A DNA stretch of 64,000 nt. Origin: Marinomonas sargassi. GTDB taxonomy: Bacteria; Pseudomonadota; Gammaproteobacteria; Pseudomonadales; Marinomonadaceae. Position 1 is the stretch's first letter, and each line of letters opens with the position of its first letter. The position numbers and the translations under genes are program-made. The notes under the pieces were generated by a model. It worked only from the letters and a program-made list of their open reading frames with translations. It searched no databases and was not told where the DNA came from. The stretch lies in contig NZ_JAOVZB010000003.1 in the NCBI RefSeq assembly GCF_025716875.1, positions 62,001 through 126,000 on the forward strand. The letters run 5' to 3'. This document shows positions 36,860 to 46,162 of the stretch, in pieces.

Positions 36860-38620
36860 TTAATTATTTTGATGAATAACTCTAACGATTCTAAAGCCCC
36901 AATTGCTGGCTTTTAAATTGGGCTCAGCACGGTAGCGTGTAGCGCTTCTACCAACTCTAGATATGTCGAACCAAGAGCCACCTCTAAGTACTCTAGTATC
37001 GCATTGGCTCGATAACCAGACTTGATTCTGAGTAGGTGCGCCTTGGTAACTATCGTGGTAACAGTCTTCGACCCACTCGGCGACATTGCCATGCATATCG
37101 AATAAGCCCAATGGGTTACTGGTTTGGCTGCCGACAGGGGCTGTAGATATGCCATCCCATTGGCTGCCACAATTATCACAGACACTATAGCCCGCTTTTA
37201 CATCATTGCCGTACCAGAATGCTGTATTGGAATCGGCTCTGGCAGAGTACTCCCACTCAATCTCCGTTGGTAGGCGATATTCTTGCTGTGTTTGTTCAGA
37301 TAACCAAGCTGTGTAGGCTTTGGCATCATACCAGCTGACATTAATTACGGGGCGTTGACCACGCCCCCAGCCATTATCAGGTGGAAGCGGGCGACCAGTG
37401 GATTTGGCAAACTTATCAAATTGATCAAAGGTTACTTCATGCTTGCTGATATAGAAGCCACTGGGCACTTCAACTTCATGGACGGGCTTCTCGTTGTCAT
37501 CACCCATTCTATTTTGATCTCCCATCATAAAAACTGCGGGGGGAATCTTTTCTATTTTTGGTGCCGTTCCACCAGCGGTTAGAGGTTCTTCTAATATTTG
37601 AGGTAAAGACTCAAACGGAGGTGGTGTTTCTACCGTTTCTTTTTTTGTCGCTGTAACTGCAGGTAAGGGAGTAGCCTCTTCTTGTGGGGAAGGCCACAAA
37701 ATAACTGCAGCTAAAACACTCACTAAAGAGGCTGAAGCCAAACCAATCATTTTTCCAGAATGGTGTAGCGTATATCTGTGAATCGCTTTTTCTAAGGCAG
37801 AGCTCTCCCTTGTTTGTGGCTTATAGGAATCTGCTCGAATGATTCGTATTACTTCGACTAAAGAGTTTGGTCTATGTTGACTTCCAGATCGGCTCCATTT
37901 CAGTAATCGCCACCATGCAGGGTCACTTAAGAGTGGGTGAGACTCGGGTAGGCTGGTGGATAAGTCTTTATCTAGACAAGACTCACCCAATAAAGCTGCC
38001 ATGATGAGTCTCATAAAGGCATATTTATCAGCGGATGGTGTGCGTTTTTGTACCTTTTTTAAATACTCAGGAGGGAAGAAGCGTGGATCCATTTCATTTT
38101 TGTCGATTTTATCCATCCAGTTATGCAGACCAAAGCCCGTCATAACACCGACACCATTAACAACATGGATAGAGTTTAAATCTAGGTGGCCATGGAAAAG
38201 GTCATTTTTGTGTGCTTGATCTAATGCCTTTGCAATATTGTCAAATAAGCTGATAACAACATTCAATGGCGCTCCTTCAGGGTATTTTCCTAAAAAACTA
38301 TAGAGGTTTTCGCCTCCACACACTGCAGAGCATGAAAATACCCATAAATTAGAGAAGAAGGGCGGATAGTTGGGGGTGATGGCAGCATGCTTGATGTTTG
38401 CGTATCGGCGGGCATTTTGTAGAAATTTATCTACCTTGCCTTTATTGCCTTGATAAAAGCGTAAGGTAAAGGGACGACCACTTTGATCTGCAATCCAGGT
38501 CGTTTTATTGTCATCGACAGAGTAGTTTAAAGTATAAGGATCGAGCTCTGTGCCAACGTTTTGGCCAATTTTTAATTTTGTGTGGTCGTATAAATCATTC
38601 ATTAAGAATTTAGCATCCAA
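36860..38620 (-). CDS. membrane-anchored pseudokinase fused to an FGE-sulfatase (SUMF1-like) fold
   Basis: A 586-residue two-part protein. Residues 1-270 have a Ser/Thr kinase-like fold, but key residues are gone: HGHLDLNS at 143-150 replaces HRDLKxxN (catalytic Asp, Lys and Asn are His, Asp and Ser), and GFG at 162-164 replaces DFG. No glycine loop is seen. A membrane helix spans about 291-309, then a Pro/Thr linker. Residues 360-583 are an FGE-sulfatase/PvdO-type domain (DMHGNVAEWVEDC, RVLRGGSWFD). The FGE catalytic cysteine position is Asp552. So neither half should be catalytic. With the single helix, the kinase-like part should be inside and the FGE fold in the periplasm. It may bind rather than modify ligands. 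Function unknown. Confidence 0.85.
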   Translation of the reverse strand: MDAKFLMNDLYDHTKLKIGQNVGTELDPYTLNYSVDDNKTTWIADQSGRPFTLRFYQGNKGKVDKFLQNARRYANIKHAAITPNYPPFFSNLWVFSCSAVCGGENLYSFLGKYPEGAPLNVVISLFDNIAKALDQAHKNDLFHGHLDLNSIHVVNGVGVMTGFGLHNWMDKIDKNEMDPRFFPPEYLKKVQKRTPSADKYAFMRLIMAALLGESCLDKDLSTSLPESHPLLSDPAWWRLLKWSRSGSQHRPNSLVEVIRIIRADSYKPQTRESSALEKAIHRYTLHHSGKMIGLASASLVSVLAAVILWPSPQEEATPLPAVTATKKETVETPPPFESLPQILEEPLTAGGTAPKIEKIPPAVFMMGDQNRMGDDNEKPVHEVEVPSGFYISKHEVTFDQFDKFAKSTGRPLPPDNGWGRGQRPVINVSWYDAKAYTAWLSEQTQQEYRLPTEIEWEYSARADSNTAFWYGNDVKAGYSVCDNCGSQWDGISTAPVGSQTSNPLGLFDMHGNVAEWVEDCYHDSYQGAPTQNQVWLSSQCDTRVLRGGSWFDISRVGRSATRYRAEPNLKASNWGFRIVRVIHQNN

Positions 38621-38690
38621 ATCAAGACGTTGCTGCCTAAGTGTTCAATACCTAGTATAATCGCGTTTTTTAACACAAAAAGGTAGAGTA

Positions 38691-39299
38691 ATGTTATCAG
38701 CCTATCCAGAGCTTGTTGAGTTTCTTCCATGTCAATCCCCAACTGAGTGGGTAGAATGGGCTCTTGAGAACCAGACTTTATTATTAGTTGATCATGCTCA
38801 TTGTGAGAAAAAGGCAGCTAGTACAGCAATGAGTCTTATGTATCGCTATGTGGACAGAGATAATTTGCTGCATAAAATGTCTCGCTTAGCCCGTGAAGAG
38901 CTGCTGCATTTTGAGCAAGTGCATAAGATAATGCGCAAACGCGACGTGGCTTATGAGCATTTAACGGCTTCTCGGTATGCAGATGGCCTGCGTAAACATA
39001 TTCGCACCCACGAGCCAGCCCGCTTAGTGGATACCATGATTATCGGTGCTTTTGTAGAGGCTAGATCGTGTGAACGTTTTGCCGCACTTGCCCCTCATCT
39101 CGATGAAGAATTATCTCGATTCTATATTTCTTTGTTGAAATCGGAAGCGAGACATTTCGAAGATTACCTTGAGTTAGCAAAGGAATATTCAAACGAGCCT
39201 ATTGATGATCGTATTGAGTTTTTCCGAGACTTAGAGCATAAGCTTGTTACTGAACCTGATACGGAATTTCGTATGCACAGTGGACCACCAGTTCAATAA
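38691..39299 (+). CDS. miaE: tRNA 2-methylthio-N6-isopentenyladenosine hydroxylase MiaE
   Basis: A di-iron monooxygenase that hydroxylates ms2i6A37 in tRNAs reading UNN codons. The four-helix bundle has two iron-ligand motifs, REELLHFEQV and EARHFEDY, plus a further acid in DHAHCEKKA. The 202-residue length is usual. It starts 70 bases after the divergent pseudokinase gene. MiaE is present in a subset of gammaproteobacteria that have MiaA and MiaB. Confidence 0.93.
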   Translation: MLSAYPELVEFLPCQSPTEWVEWALENQTLLLVDHAHCEKKAASTAMSLMYRYVDRDNLLHKMSRLAREELLHFEQVHKIMRKRDVAYEHLTASRYADGLRKHIRTHEPARLVDTMIIGAFVEARSCERFAALAPHLDEELSRFYISLLKSEARHFEDYLELAKEYSNEPIDDRIEFFRDLEHKLVTEPDTEFRMHSGPPVQ

Positions 39300-39359
39300 T
39301 GAAAGGTGTTTTATTTTGTAAATAAGGGCGACTAAAAAGTAGTTCTTATTATTTTTGCT

Positions 39360-39393
39360 AAATGCTTACTTAAAAGTTCTTAAGTAAGCATTT
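39360..39393. repeat. 14-bp inverted repeat spanning the lpxH stop
   Basis: Perfect arms AAATGCTTACTTAA (39360-39373) and TTAAGTAAGCATTT (39380-39393) with a 6-base loop. The right arm contains the lpxH stop codon. No T tract follows on either strand, so it is not a standard terminator; it may stabilise the 3' end. Confidence 0.7.
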
Positions 39394-40156
39394 CCGAGTG
39401 AATACCTTCCAACGCAGACATTCCATTTTTGTTGAAATCACTTACTGTAGCGCGAAGCTGCTTGTAACTATTGCCTGTTACTTTGGCTAACCAAATATAT
39501 TCATCCCAATCACCTAATACACATCGTAAAACTTCTGTGGATCTATGGGTATCTGGACGGTGAGTGTGACCATGAATCATAGATTTACATTGATGGTGTT
39601 TGAGTGAATCTGCAATAGCTGATTCTGTCACGTCCATGATAGCCATGTTTTTATCAGATGCCATTGTCTTGCTGTCATTTCGCAGTTGAGCCGCTAATGC
39701 AATGCGTTGCTCAAGGGGTAATGCCAATATATGGGCTTGCCATGCGGATGAGCGAACCATGGCGCGAAATTTTTGGTACTCAACGTCTTCTAGACAATAT
39801 TCGTCCCCATGGCTTAATAAAATTGAGAAGCTGCCTAGATCAAGTTTAGTTTGCTCGTCTATCAGTTTGGCTCCAACACGCTTTAGCCAGTTTTCTCCGA
39901 TTAAAAAGTCTCGGTTACCGTGTAGGAAGAAAATATTAACACCAGAGTCTGATAGAGCACGTAGGGCATCTTCAATGGTTGAGTTCCAGTCGGCTTGAAA
40001 ATCGTCACCAATCCAAGCTTCATAAAAATCACCAAGAATATAAAACTCAGTTTCTTGTGAATCTTTATGCAAGCACTCTGTCATATGTACAAACGCCCGG
40101 ATAAGATCCGGGCGTTTGTCGCTAAGGTGCAAATCAGATATAAAATATCGAATCAT
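39380..40156 (-). CDS. lpxH: UDP-2,3-diacylglucosamine diphosphatase LpxH
   Basis: A peripheral inner-membrane metallophosphoesterase that makes lipid X for lipid A synthesis. Manganese-site motifs occur in order: SDLHLS, LGDFYEAWIGDD, HGNRD, LSHGDEYC and HGHTHRP. The 258 residues are a little longer than E. coli (240). It starts four bases after ppiB ends, so they form an operon; the pair ppiB-lpxH is also adjacent in Pseudomonas. Confidence 0.95.
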   Translation of the reverse strand: MIRYFISDLHLSDKRPDLIRAFVHMTECLHKDSQETEFYILGDFYEAWIGDDFQADWNSTIEDALRALSDSGVNIFFLHGNRDFLIGENWLKRVGAKLIDEQTKLDLGSFSILLSHGDEYCLEDVEYQKFRAMVRSSAWQAHILALPLEQRIALAAQLRNDSKTMASDKNMAIMDVTESAIADSLKHHQCKSMIHGHTHRPDTHRSTEVLRCVLGDWDEYIWLAKVTGNSYKQLRATVSDFNKNGMSALEGIHSEMLT

Positions 40157-40160
40157 TGGC

Positions 40161-40658
40161 TTAGCTTTCTACCAATTCAGCGCTTTCAATAATAACGTCT
40201 TCTGCAGGAACATCTTGGTGACCTGCTTTGACTGTTGTTTTCACTTCTTTGATTTTGTTTACAACGTCCATTCCCGCTGTCACTTTACCAAATACCGCGT
40301 AACCCCAACCGTCTGGCGTTTTACTGCGGTGGTTTAGGAAGCTGTTATCAGATACGTTGATGAAGAACTGTGCTGACGCAGAATGAGGGTCCATAGTACG
40401 AGCCATAGCCAAAGTGCCAACTTCGTTCTTAAGGCCATTATCCGCTTCGTTTTCAATTGCCGTGTTGGTTTCTTTTTGGGTCATACCTGGCTCAAAACCA
40501 CCACCTTGGATCATGAAGCCATTAATAACACGGTGAAAAATGACACCGTTGTAGAAGCCAGAAGTTACGTAGTCTTCAAAGTTTTTTGCAGACTTAGGGG
40601 CTTTGTCATAGTCCAATTCAATTTGAATGTCGCCATGGTTTGTATGAAGAATGATCAT
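40161..40658 (-). CDS. ppiB: cytoplasmic peptidyl-prolyl cis-trans isomerase B (cyclophilin)
   Basis: A 165-residue cyclophilin with no signal peptide. [22 protein letters not shown] holds the catalytic arginine of FHRV, and [13 protein letters not shown] is the second conserved block, followed by [14 protein letters not shown]. It catalyses proline isomerisation during folding. Upstream of lpxH in the same operon; queE lies a further 40 bases upstream. Confidence 0.95.
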   Translation of the reverse strand: MIILHTNHGDIQIELDYDKAPKSAKNFEDYVTSGFYNGVIFHRVINGFMIQGGGFEPGMTQKETNTAIENEADNGLKNEVGTLAMARTMDPHSASAQFFINVSDNSFLNHRSKTPDGWGYAVFGKVTAGMDVVNKIKEVKTTVKAGHQDVPAEDVIIESAELVES

Positions 40659-40697
40659 TGTGCTTTCCTTAATTTGAATAATATCTAAGCATGATGG

Positions 40698-41348
40698 TTA
40701 ATCAATGTTGAGCATTTTATGTGTTTGTAGACTAAGACGCCACTGTGGATGTGATAAACAGTAATTTAATGTGGCTTCTTGAGTGTTAGTTAGAGGAATT
40801 TGGTCGGGTAGCAAGTGGTCTTGTGCCATTGGCTGCAAATAAAAATGAGCAAATTCTAAATTTTCGAAAAGGTCAGGTGATAAATGACTTTGAGGATAAA
40901 CCAGCTTTAGCTCACTACCTTTGTTGACTATGAGGGGGGCACTGGTTTTTGGGCTAACACATATCCAGTCAATTCCTTCCGGTAATTTTAGGGTGCCGTT
41001 AGTCTCTATGGCAATAGTATAGCCATGTTGTTTCATTTTATGAATTAGAGCGTCGTCTAACTGTAAGGCAGGCTCACCTCCCGTAAAGACAACGTACTTA
41101 TGGCCATGGCCTTCGGGCCAAAGTGTATCTAAATGCGCAACGAGGTCACTTGCCGTTCTGAACTTCCCGCCATTTTGGCCATCGGTACCAATAAAATCGG
41201 TATCACAAAATTGGCAATCTGATTTCATGCGTGTTTTTTCAAGGCCAGACCACAGGTTACAGCCCGTGAATCGACAAAATAAAGCAGGGCGTCCTGCATG
41301 GGCGCCTTCACCTTGTAATGAATAGAAGGCTTCTTTGATAGAATACAT
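40698..41348 (-). CDS. queE: 7-carboxy-7-deazaguanine synthase QueE
   Basis: A radical-SAM enzyme that turns 6-carboxytetrahydropterin into 7-carboxy-7-deazaguanine for queuosine synthesis. The unusual cluster motif C-x14-C-x2-C is visible: Cys30, Cys45 and Cys48 (after FTGCNLWSG and in DCQFCDTDF). SLQGEG near the start and FTGGEPAL are also family motifs. The 216-residue length is normal. queC lies on the same strand 138 bases upstream, and the two catalyse consecutive steps. Confidence 0.95.
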   Translation of the reverse strand: MYSIKEAFYSLQGEGAHAGRPALFCRFTGCNLWSGLEKTRMKSDCQFCDTDFIGTDGQNGGKFRTASDLVAHLDTLWPEGHGHKYVVFTGGEPALQLDDALIHKMKQHGYTIAIETNGTLKLPEGIDWICVSPKTSAPLIVNKGSELKLVYPQSHLSPDLFENLEFAHFYLQPMAQDHLLPDQIPLTNTQEATLNYCLSHPQWRLSLQTHKMLNID

Positions 41349-41486
41349 ATTGTGTTACACCATTTACGTTTCGAAAAACAGTTCGAGGTAAGGGTTATAA
41401 CTTTAGTTGATATGGTTTTGAGACATGGGACATTTGTGGAACAAAAGCCATTATCTCTATAAAAAACTAAAATTGTTTAAGTGTGG

Positions 41487-42146
41487 TTATGCTTCGTAAG
41501 CAAGTGGATCTGTCGCTTGTTGTTCAGCAAAAGCTTCTAAGCGCTCGTTACATGCTCCGCATTTACCACAAGACTTTTCGCGGCCATTGTAACAAGTCCA
41601 AGTATTGCTGTAATCCAAATTCATCGCTAAGCCCGCTTTTAAAATATCGCCTTTTGAGACATGCAAAAATGGTGTAACTATTTCTACTGTTTGGTAATTG
41701 GCGATTTTAGCGACGGCGTTCATTCCTTCGACAAATTCAGGTCGGCAGTCTGGGTAGATATGGTGGTCACCTGAATGCGCCCCATAATAGACCTTGCCAG
41801 CTTCAAGAGACACGGCATAAGCAATGGCCATAGAAAGTAAAACCATGTTGCGGTTAGGTACTACGGTGGATTTCATACTTTCGCTTTCATAATGACCTTC
41901 TGGTATTTCAGCGTCACTGGTGAGGGACGAGGTTGCCATTAAGCTGTTGATGGCCGTAATGTCCACCACCTTATGGGATATATTTAAGCTTTGACAAACC
42001 TTTGCTGCGACTTCTAATTCTTTGCTGTGCTTTTGACCGTAATTAAAGGATAAGGCGTGGACATCCAAGCCACTTTGAATAGCGGTATGTAAAACCGTAA
42101 AAGAGTCCATCCCTCCTGAATATACCACGACGGCTTTTTCTGACAT
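41487..42146 (-). CDS. queC: 7-cyano-7-deazaguanine synthase QueC
   Basis: Converts 7-carboxy-7-deazaguanine to preQ0 using ATP and ammonia. The PP-loop is [14 protein letters not shown] (residues 7-20), and four zinc cysteines cluster in [18 protein letters not shown] near the C-terminus. It is 219 residues. It pairs with queE; queD and queF are not in the window. No preQ1 riboswitch was recognisable in the 189-base upstream gap. Confidence 0.95.
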   Translation of the reverse strand: MSEKAVVVYSGGMDSFTVLHTAIQSGLDVHALSFNYGQKHSKELEVAAKVCQSLNISHKVVDITAINSLMATSSLTSDAEIPEGHYESESMKSTVVPNRNMVLLSMAIAYAVSLEAGKVYYGAHSGDHHIYPDCRPEFVEGMNAVAKIANYQTVEIVTPFLHVSKGDILKAGLAMNLDYSNTWTCYNGREKSCGKCGACNERLEAFAEQQATDPLAYEA

Positions 42147-42266
42147 TTTTGTTCCTTAGTTTGTTTGCTTATAGGTGAAAGGGCGTGCCCAGCACACTAT
42201 CGTAGAAAATTTTGACAAGTATATCAGAGATGCTTTTTTATCAAACTCGAATAATAAGCAAGAGAC

Positions 42267-42295
42267 TTGAAATAAGGTATCTGTTGTCGTAAATT
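42267..42295 (+). promoter_or_regulatory. putative sigma-70 promoter of the MarR-GNAT operon
   Basis: TTGAAA at 42267-42272 and TAAATT at 42290-42295 are 17 bases apart. The -10 element overlaps the left end of the palindrome at 42291, the expected layout for repressor control. Confidence 0.5.
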
Positions 42296-42326
42296 AATAT
42301 GCGTAACTGGTTACGCATATTAATTT
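42291..42326. promoter_or_regulatory. operator-like palindrome with 17-bp arms
   Basis: Two perfect 17-base arms (left AAATTAATATGCGTAAC) flank a two-base centre. The right arm ends 10 bases before the ATG of the MarR-GNAT gene. MarR proteins typically bind such sites at their own promoter. Confidence 0.8.
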
Positions 42327-42335
42327 GAGGGAATT

Positions 42336-43304
42336 ATGGAGCAGTTTGGCGTCTTAACACTGGGTAGTCGACTGAAGCGACTAAGTGATTATTTATTTGT
42401 TCAGGTGCAAGAAATATATGGTCAATGTGCGGTACCTATTTCAGCGACCTATTTTCCAACCTTGAGGTTGTTGCAAAAAGTAGGTGGATTATCTGTTATC
42501 GAAATTGCGGAACAGCTGAATATTAGTCATCCAGCGGTAAGTAAGCAGACCAATAAGATGATTAAGGAAGGTTTGCTGATCAAAAAACAAGATGAGCAAG
42601 ACCAAAGGCGTTCTTCACTGCACCTATCGGATGTTGCTATTAATGCTCTAATGCAAGCAGAGCCAGTTTTAAAAGAGCTGAAATGGGTCATCGAGAAAAT
42701 GACCAATGTTGCCAACACTAACTTTATGGATGCTCTAGATAAGTTGGAGCAGCAAGCCTTTGATGGTAGCTTGTCAGCTAAAGTACTAGATCGCTTGCAA
42801 ACTTATAAAATTGTGCCGCTTCAAAAGGAGCATGGGGAGGCTTTCTTTGAGCTTAATTTTGCGTGGCTAGAAAAGTACTTCCCAAACCAAATCATGGACT
42901 ATGACTTATCACTATTACGCAGCCCGCAAGAAAATATTATAGAAAAAGGCGGTTGTGTCTGGGTGGCGGTTTGCGAGCAGCCAAATGCAGTAGGGGGAGG
43001 GGCAAAAGTGGTCGGCACTATTGCTTTACTACCAAGCCCCAAAGGCAATACTGCTGAGATACTTAAGCTATGTGTGGCTGAATATTTTCAAGAGAAAGGC
43101 GTGGCTCAAGCTTTGTTATCCCATCTGATTCATTGTACCGAACAGCAAGGAATAGGCTGTTTAACCTTAGAGACAGCTTTTTGTTTGAGTTCTGCCCAGT
43201 CCTTATATGAAAAAAATGGCTTCGTTGAGAAAGCGATGCCAAAAGACTCTATTTATGAAAGGTCTGATGTTTATATGGAAAAAAATCTACGGAGCAATAC
43301 ATGA
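42336..43304 (+). CDS. MarR-type regulator fused to a GNAT acetyltransferase
   Basis: A 322-residue fusion. Residues 1-140 form a MarR-like winged helix: LSVIEIAEQLNISHPAVSKQ is the recognition region and QDQRRSSLHLSD the wing. Residues about 157-318 are a GNAT domain; the acetyl-CoA loop is in YFQEKGVAQALLSHLI, followed by LYEKNGFVEK. A bundled HTH-GNAT design occurs elsewhere in bacteria, but its targets are mostly unknown. The gene overlaps azlC by four bases and is preceded by a large palindrome, so it is probably an autoregulator of the exporter. It may also acetylate an amino acid or amine. Confidence 0.88.
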   Translation: MEQFGVLTLGSRLKRLSDYLFVQVQEIYGQCAVPISATYFPTLRLLQKVGGLSVIEIAEQLNISHPAVSKQTNKMIKEGLLIKKQDEQDQRRSSLHLSDVAINALMQAEPVLKELKWVIEKMTNVANTNFMDALDKLEQQAFDGSLSAKVLDRLQTYKIVPLQKEHGEAFFELNFAWLEKYFPNQIMDYDLSLLRSPQENIIEKGGCVWVAVCEQPNAVGGGAKVVGTIALLPSPKGNTAEILKLCVAEYFQEKGVAQALLSHLIHCTEQQGIGCLTLETAFCLSSAQSLYEKNGFVEKAMPKDSIYERSDVYMEKNLRSNT

Positions 43305-44032
43305 GTACATATAAGGATATGAAAATTGGAGCAATTGCTTCAATCCCTATGATAGTAGGGGGTGTACCTTTTGGCCTGTTGTTCGGCTCTTTAGCCTCAA
43401 GCTATGACCTTAGTCCTTGGTTTGCTGTTGCCATGTCTGCCTTTGTGTTTGCAGGCTCTGCCCAATTTGTTGCCTTGGGGTTGATTGCTTTGGACGCGCC
43501 CCTTTGGGTTATAGTCTCAACGACTTTTATCGTGAACTTAAGGCACCTTTTGTACGCAGCTGATTTGGTTAAGTTCGTTAAACATTTACCATTTTCTGTT
43601 CGCCTATGGATGGGGTTTGGCTTGATAGATGAGACCTATGCCGCTGTAAGACCTTTGTACGGCACAGGAGAAGCAAATGAGAAAACGGGGCACTTTGTTT
43701 ATTTAGGCTCTTTTTTATCTTTTTACCTTATGTGGAATCTGACCACTCTTATTGGTGTTGCCTTCGGTGAGCTTATTCCAGAAATGAGTGAGTGGGGAAT
43801 GGAGTTTGCTATGGTAGCGACCTTTATAGGCATTATAACACCTTACCTTAAGCATGTTTCTTTTTGGGCTTGTATGGTTTCTGCTGGTGGCTCAGCCATC
43901 CTGTTGGTAGATCTGCCTAATAATTTAGGCTTGCTTGTATCAGCAGTAATTGGCGTGCTGGTGGGTTATTTTTGCGATGCTAGTCGTCAGGCTGACACTT
44001 CGTTGCAGGTAAGTGAAAATCGGGAGGTCTAA
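43301..44032 (+). CDS. azlC: AzlC family branched-chain amino-acid exporter subunit
   Basis: A large AzlC/YgaZ-type membrane subunit of 243 residues. PMIVGGVPFGLLFGSLA and FAGSAQFVALGLI near the start, followed by FIVNLRHLLYAADL, are family signatures. With AzlD it exports branched-chain amino acids or analogues. Its ATG overlaps the regulator gene stop (ATGA), and azlD follows after one base. Confidence 0.93.
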   Translation: MSTYKDMKIGAIASIPMIVGGVPFGLLFGSLASSYDLSPWFAVAMSAFVFAGSAQFVALGLIALDAPLWVIVSTTFIVNLRHLLYAADLVKFVKHLPFSVRLWMGFGLIDETYAAVRPLYGTGEANEKTGHFVYLGSFLSFYLMWNLTTLIGVAFGELIPEMSEWGMEFAMVATFIGIITPYLKHVSFWACMVSAGGSAILLVDLPNNLGLLVSAVIGVLVGYFCDASRQADTSLQVSENREV

Positions 44033-44033
44033 G

Positions 44034-44363
44034 GTGGATTTTATAAACGCAGTAATGATTTTGTTTGGCATGTTTGCCGTAACCTTTGGTGTGCGCTTTG
44101 TGTTATTTGCTAGTGCCCATAAAGTTGTTATGCCAGCTTTCTTTGAAAGGGCGTTAAAGTTTGTGCCTGTTGCAGTGCTCACTTCTATCATCATGCCTAT
44201 GATATTAATGCCAAATGAAGTACTGGATGTTTCTTTCACTAACTACTGGTTAATAGGTGGAATGGCCGCTTTTTTGGTTGGCATTTTATGGCAGAAGCAA
44301 TTATTAACTATTGGGGTAGGAATCTTTGTGTTCTTTTTGGCGAAATATCTATTTTCACTATAA
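44034..44363 (+). CDS. azlD: AzlD family branched-chain amino-acid exporter subunit
   Basis: The small partner of AzlC, with about four helices in 109 residues. ALKFVPVAVLTSIIMPMIL is the conserved AzlD/YgaH core. I chose the GTG at 44034: GGGAGG lies in the azlC end just upstream, whereas a longer GTG at 44013 would contain that site in its coding region. It starts two bases after the azlC stop (TAAG-GTG), consistent with coupling. Confidence 0.9.
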   Translation: MDFINAVMILFGMFAVTFGVRFVLFASAHKVVMPAFFERALKFVPVAVLTSIIMPMILMPNEVLDVSFTNYWLIGGMAAFLVGILWQKQLLTIGVGIFVFFLAKYLFSL

Positions 44364-44488
44364 AAATGCTGCGATTTATCTAAAAGATTGCTCCCTTTAA
44401 TCGCCCATATAAAGCTAAATCATATATACTCTTGCTCTCAATTTAGAACGTATTGTTAGACACACATTTATCGGGATTTACATCAAAC

Positions 44489-46162
44489 ATGTCAGACACG
44501 TCAAAACCAGGTAATTTCATTACCCAAATCATTGATAAAGATAACGAATCAGGTAAGCATGGCGGTAAGGTACTTACTCGTTTTCCACCTGAACCCAATG
44601 GCTATTTACATATTGGTCATGCCAAATCAATCTGTTTGAATTTTGGTTTAGCTCAACGTTATCAGGGTCAATGTAACCTTCGTTTTGACGACACCAACCC
44701 AGAAAAAGAAAGTGTCGAATACATTGAGTCCATAAAGCGCGATGTTGAGTGGTTAGGCTTTCAGTGGAAAGAAGATATCAAGTTCGCTTCAGACTACTTT
44801 GAGCAACTCTTTAATTTTGCAGTTCAGCTTATCCAAGAGGGTAAGGCTTATGTATGTCAGTTAAACGCTGAGCAAATGAGAGAGTACCGCGGCACATTAA
44901 AAGAGCCGGGTAAAAATAGCCCATACCGTGATCGTAGTGTCGAAGAGAACATGGCTCTCTTTATGGATATGAAAGCTGGGAAATATAAAGATGGTGAAGC
45001 AGTTTTGCGTGCCAAAATAGATATGGCCAGCCCGAACATCAACATGCGTGACCCTATTATTTATCGTGTTCGCCATGTACACCATCACCAAACAGGGGAT
45101 GCTTGGTGTGTTTACCCTATGTATGACTTTACCCACTGTTTATCTGATGCGATAGAAGGCATAACTCACTCTGTATGTACGTTGGAGTTTCAGGATCATC
45201 GCCCACTATATGATTGGACGTTGGAAACACTGGGTACAGCTCACCCTCAGCAGATTGAGTTTGCTCGTCTTAATTTGAACTACACAGTCACCAGTAAGCG
45301 CAAACTTAAGCAATTAGTGGATGATAAGCATGTAGGCAGTTGGGATGACCCACGTATGCCAACCATTTCTGGTTTGCGTCGTCGTGGTTACACTGCGGCA
45401 TCCATTCGTAATTTCTGTGATCGAATTGGTGTTACTAAATCTGACAGCGTGGTTGATATGGGGATGCTGGAACATGCTATCCGTGAAGATTTAGATGCCA
45501 ATGCAAATCGCGCTATGGTGGTCTTAAACCCGATTAAAGTGACGTTAACTAACTACCCTGAAGGGAAAGAAGAAATCTTTACGGTTAATAACCACCCTAA
45601 AAATGAAGAAGCAGGTACTCGCGAAGTACCATTTAGTAAGCACTTATTTGTTGATGCTGCTGACTTTGCTGAAGTGCCGCCACGTAAGTGGAAGCGTATG
45701 ACGCTAGACGGTGCTGTCAGATTACGCGGTGGTTATGTGATTACCTGTAGTGAAGTCGTTAAAAATGATAACGGCGATGTTGTGGAGCTGTTGTGTACTT
45801 ATGATGAGAACACGCTTGGTGTGAATCCAGAAGGCTATAAGCCAAAAGGTGTTATTCATTGGGTAAGTGCAGAACATGCAGTGGATGCACAAGTGAACCT
45901 CTATGATCGTTTATTTGATAATGAAGCTCCTGATGCTAATTATGAAGACAAGACATTCTTGGACTTCATTAATTCAGATTCCTTGACTGTAATACAAGGT
46001 GCTAAGGCGGAACCGTCCCTATTGAATTCTGCTAAAGGGCAGGGCTTTCAATTCGAGCGCGAAGGCTATTTTTGTCGAGACTTAAAAGAAGAGGGTATGG
46101 TATTTAACCGTACCGTAACTTTACGAGATTCTTGGGCAAAAATTGAAGCGAAGGGAAAATAA
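44489..46162 (+). CDS. glnS: glutaminyl-tRNA synthetase
   Basis: Class I synthetase of 557 residues. The HIGH motif is in [15 protein letters not shown] and the KMSKS-type motif in [11 protein letters not shown]. The two C-terminal anticodon-binding barrels follow. I chose ATG 44489 ([16 protein letters not shown]); a TTG at 44453 would add 12 residues not shared by the family. cysS starts immediately after the stop (TAA-ATG), so they form a tight operon, as in Pseudomonas. Confidence 0.96.
   Translation: MSDTSKPGNFITQIIDKDNESGKHGGKVLTRFPPEPNGYLHIGHAKSICLNFGLAQRYQGQCNLRFDDTNPEKESVEYIESIKRDVEWLGFQWKEDIKFASDYFEQLFNFAVQLIQEGKAYVCQLNAEQMREYRGTLKEPGKNSPYRDRSVEENMALFMDMKAGKYKDGEAVLRAKIDMASPNINMRDPIIYRVRHVHHHQTGDAWCVYPMYDFTHCLSDAIEGITHSVCTLEFQDHRPLYDWTLETLGTAHPQQIEFARLNLNYTVTSKRKLKQLVDDKHVGSWDDPRMPTISGLRRRGYTAASIRNFCDRIGVTKSDSVVDMGMLEHAIREDLDANANRAMVVLNPIKVTLTNYPEGKEEIFTVNNHPKNEEAGTREVPFSKHLFVDAADFAEVPPRKWKRMTLDGAVRLRGGYVITCSEVVKNDNGDVVELLCTYDENTLGVNPEGYKPKGVIHWVSAEHAVDAQVNLYDRLFDNEAPDANYEDKTFLDFINSDSLTVIQGAKAEPSLLNSAKGQGFQFEREGYFCRDLKEEGMVFNRTVTLRDSWAKIEAKGK

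Noticed and set aside
42147..42335. preQ1 riboswitch next to queC/queE
   Set aside because: The gap holds the MarR-GNAT operon promoter and palindrome; no preQ1 aptamer pattern was seen upstream of queC or queE.
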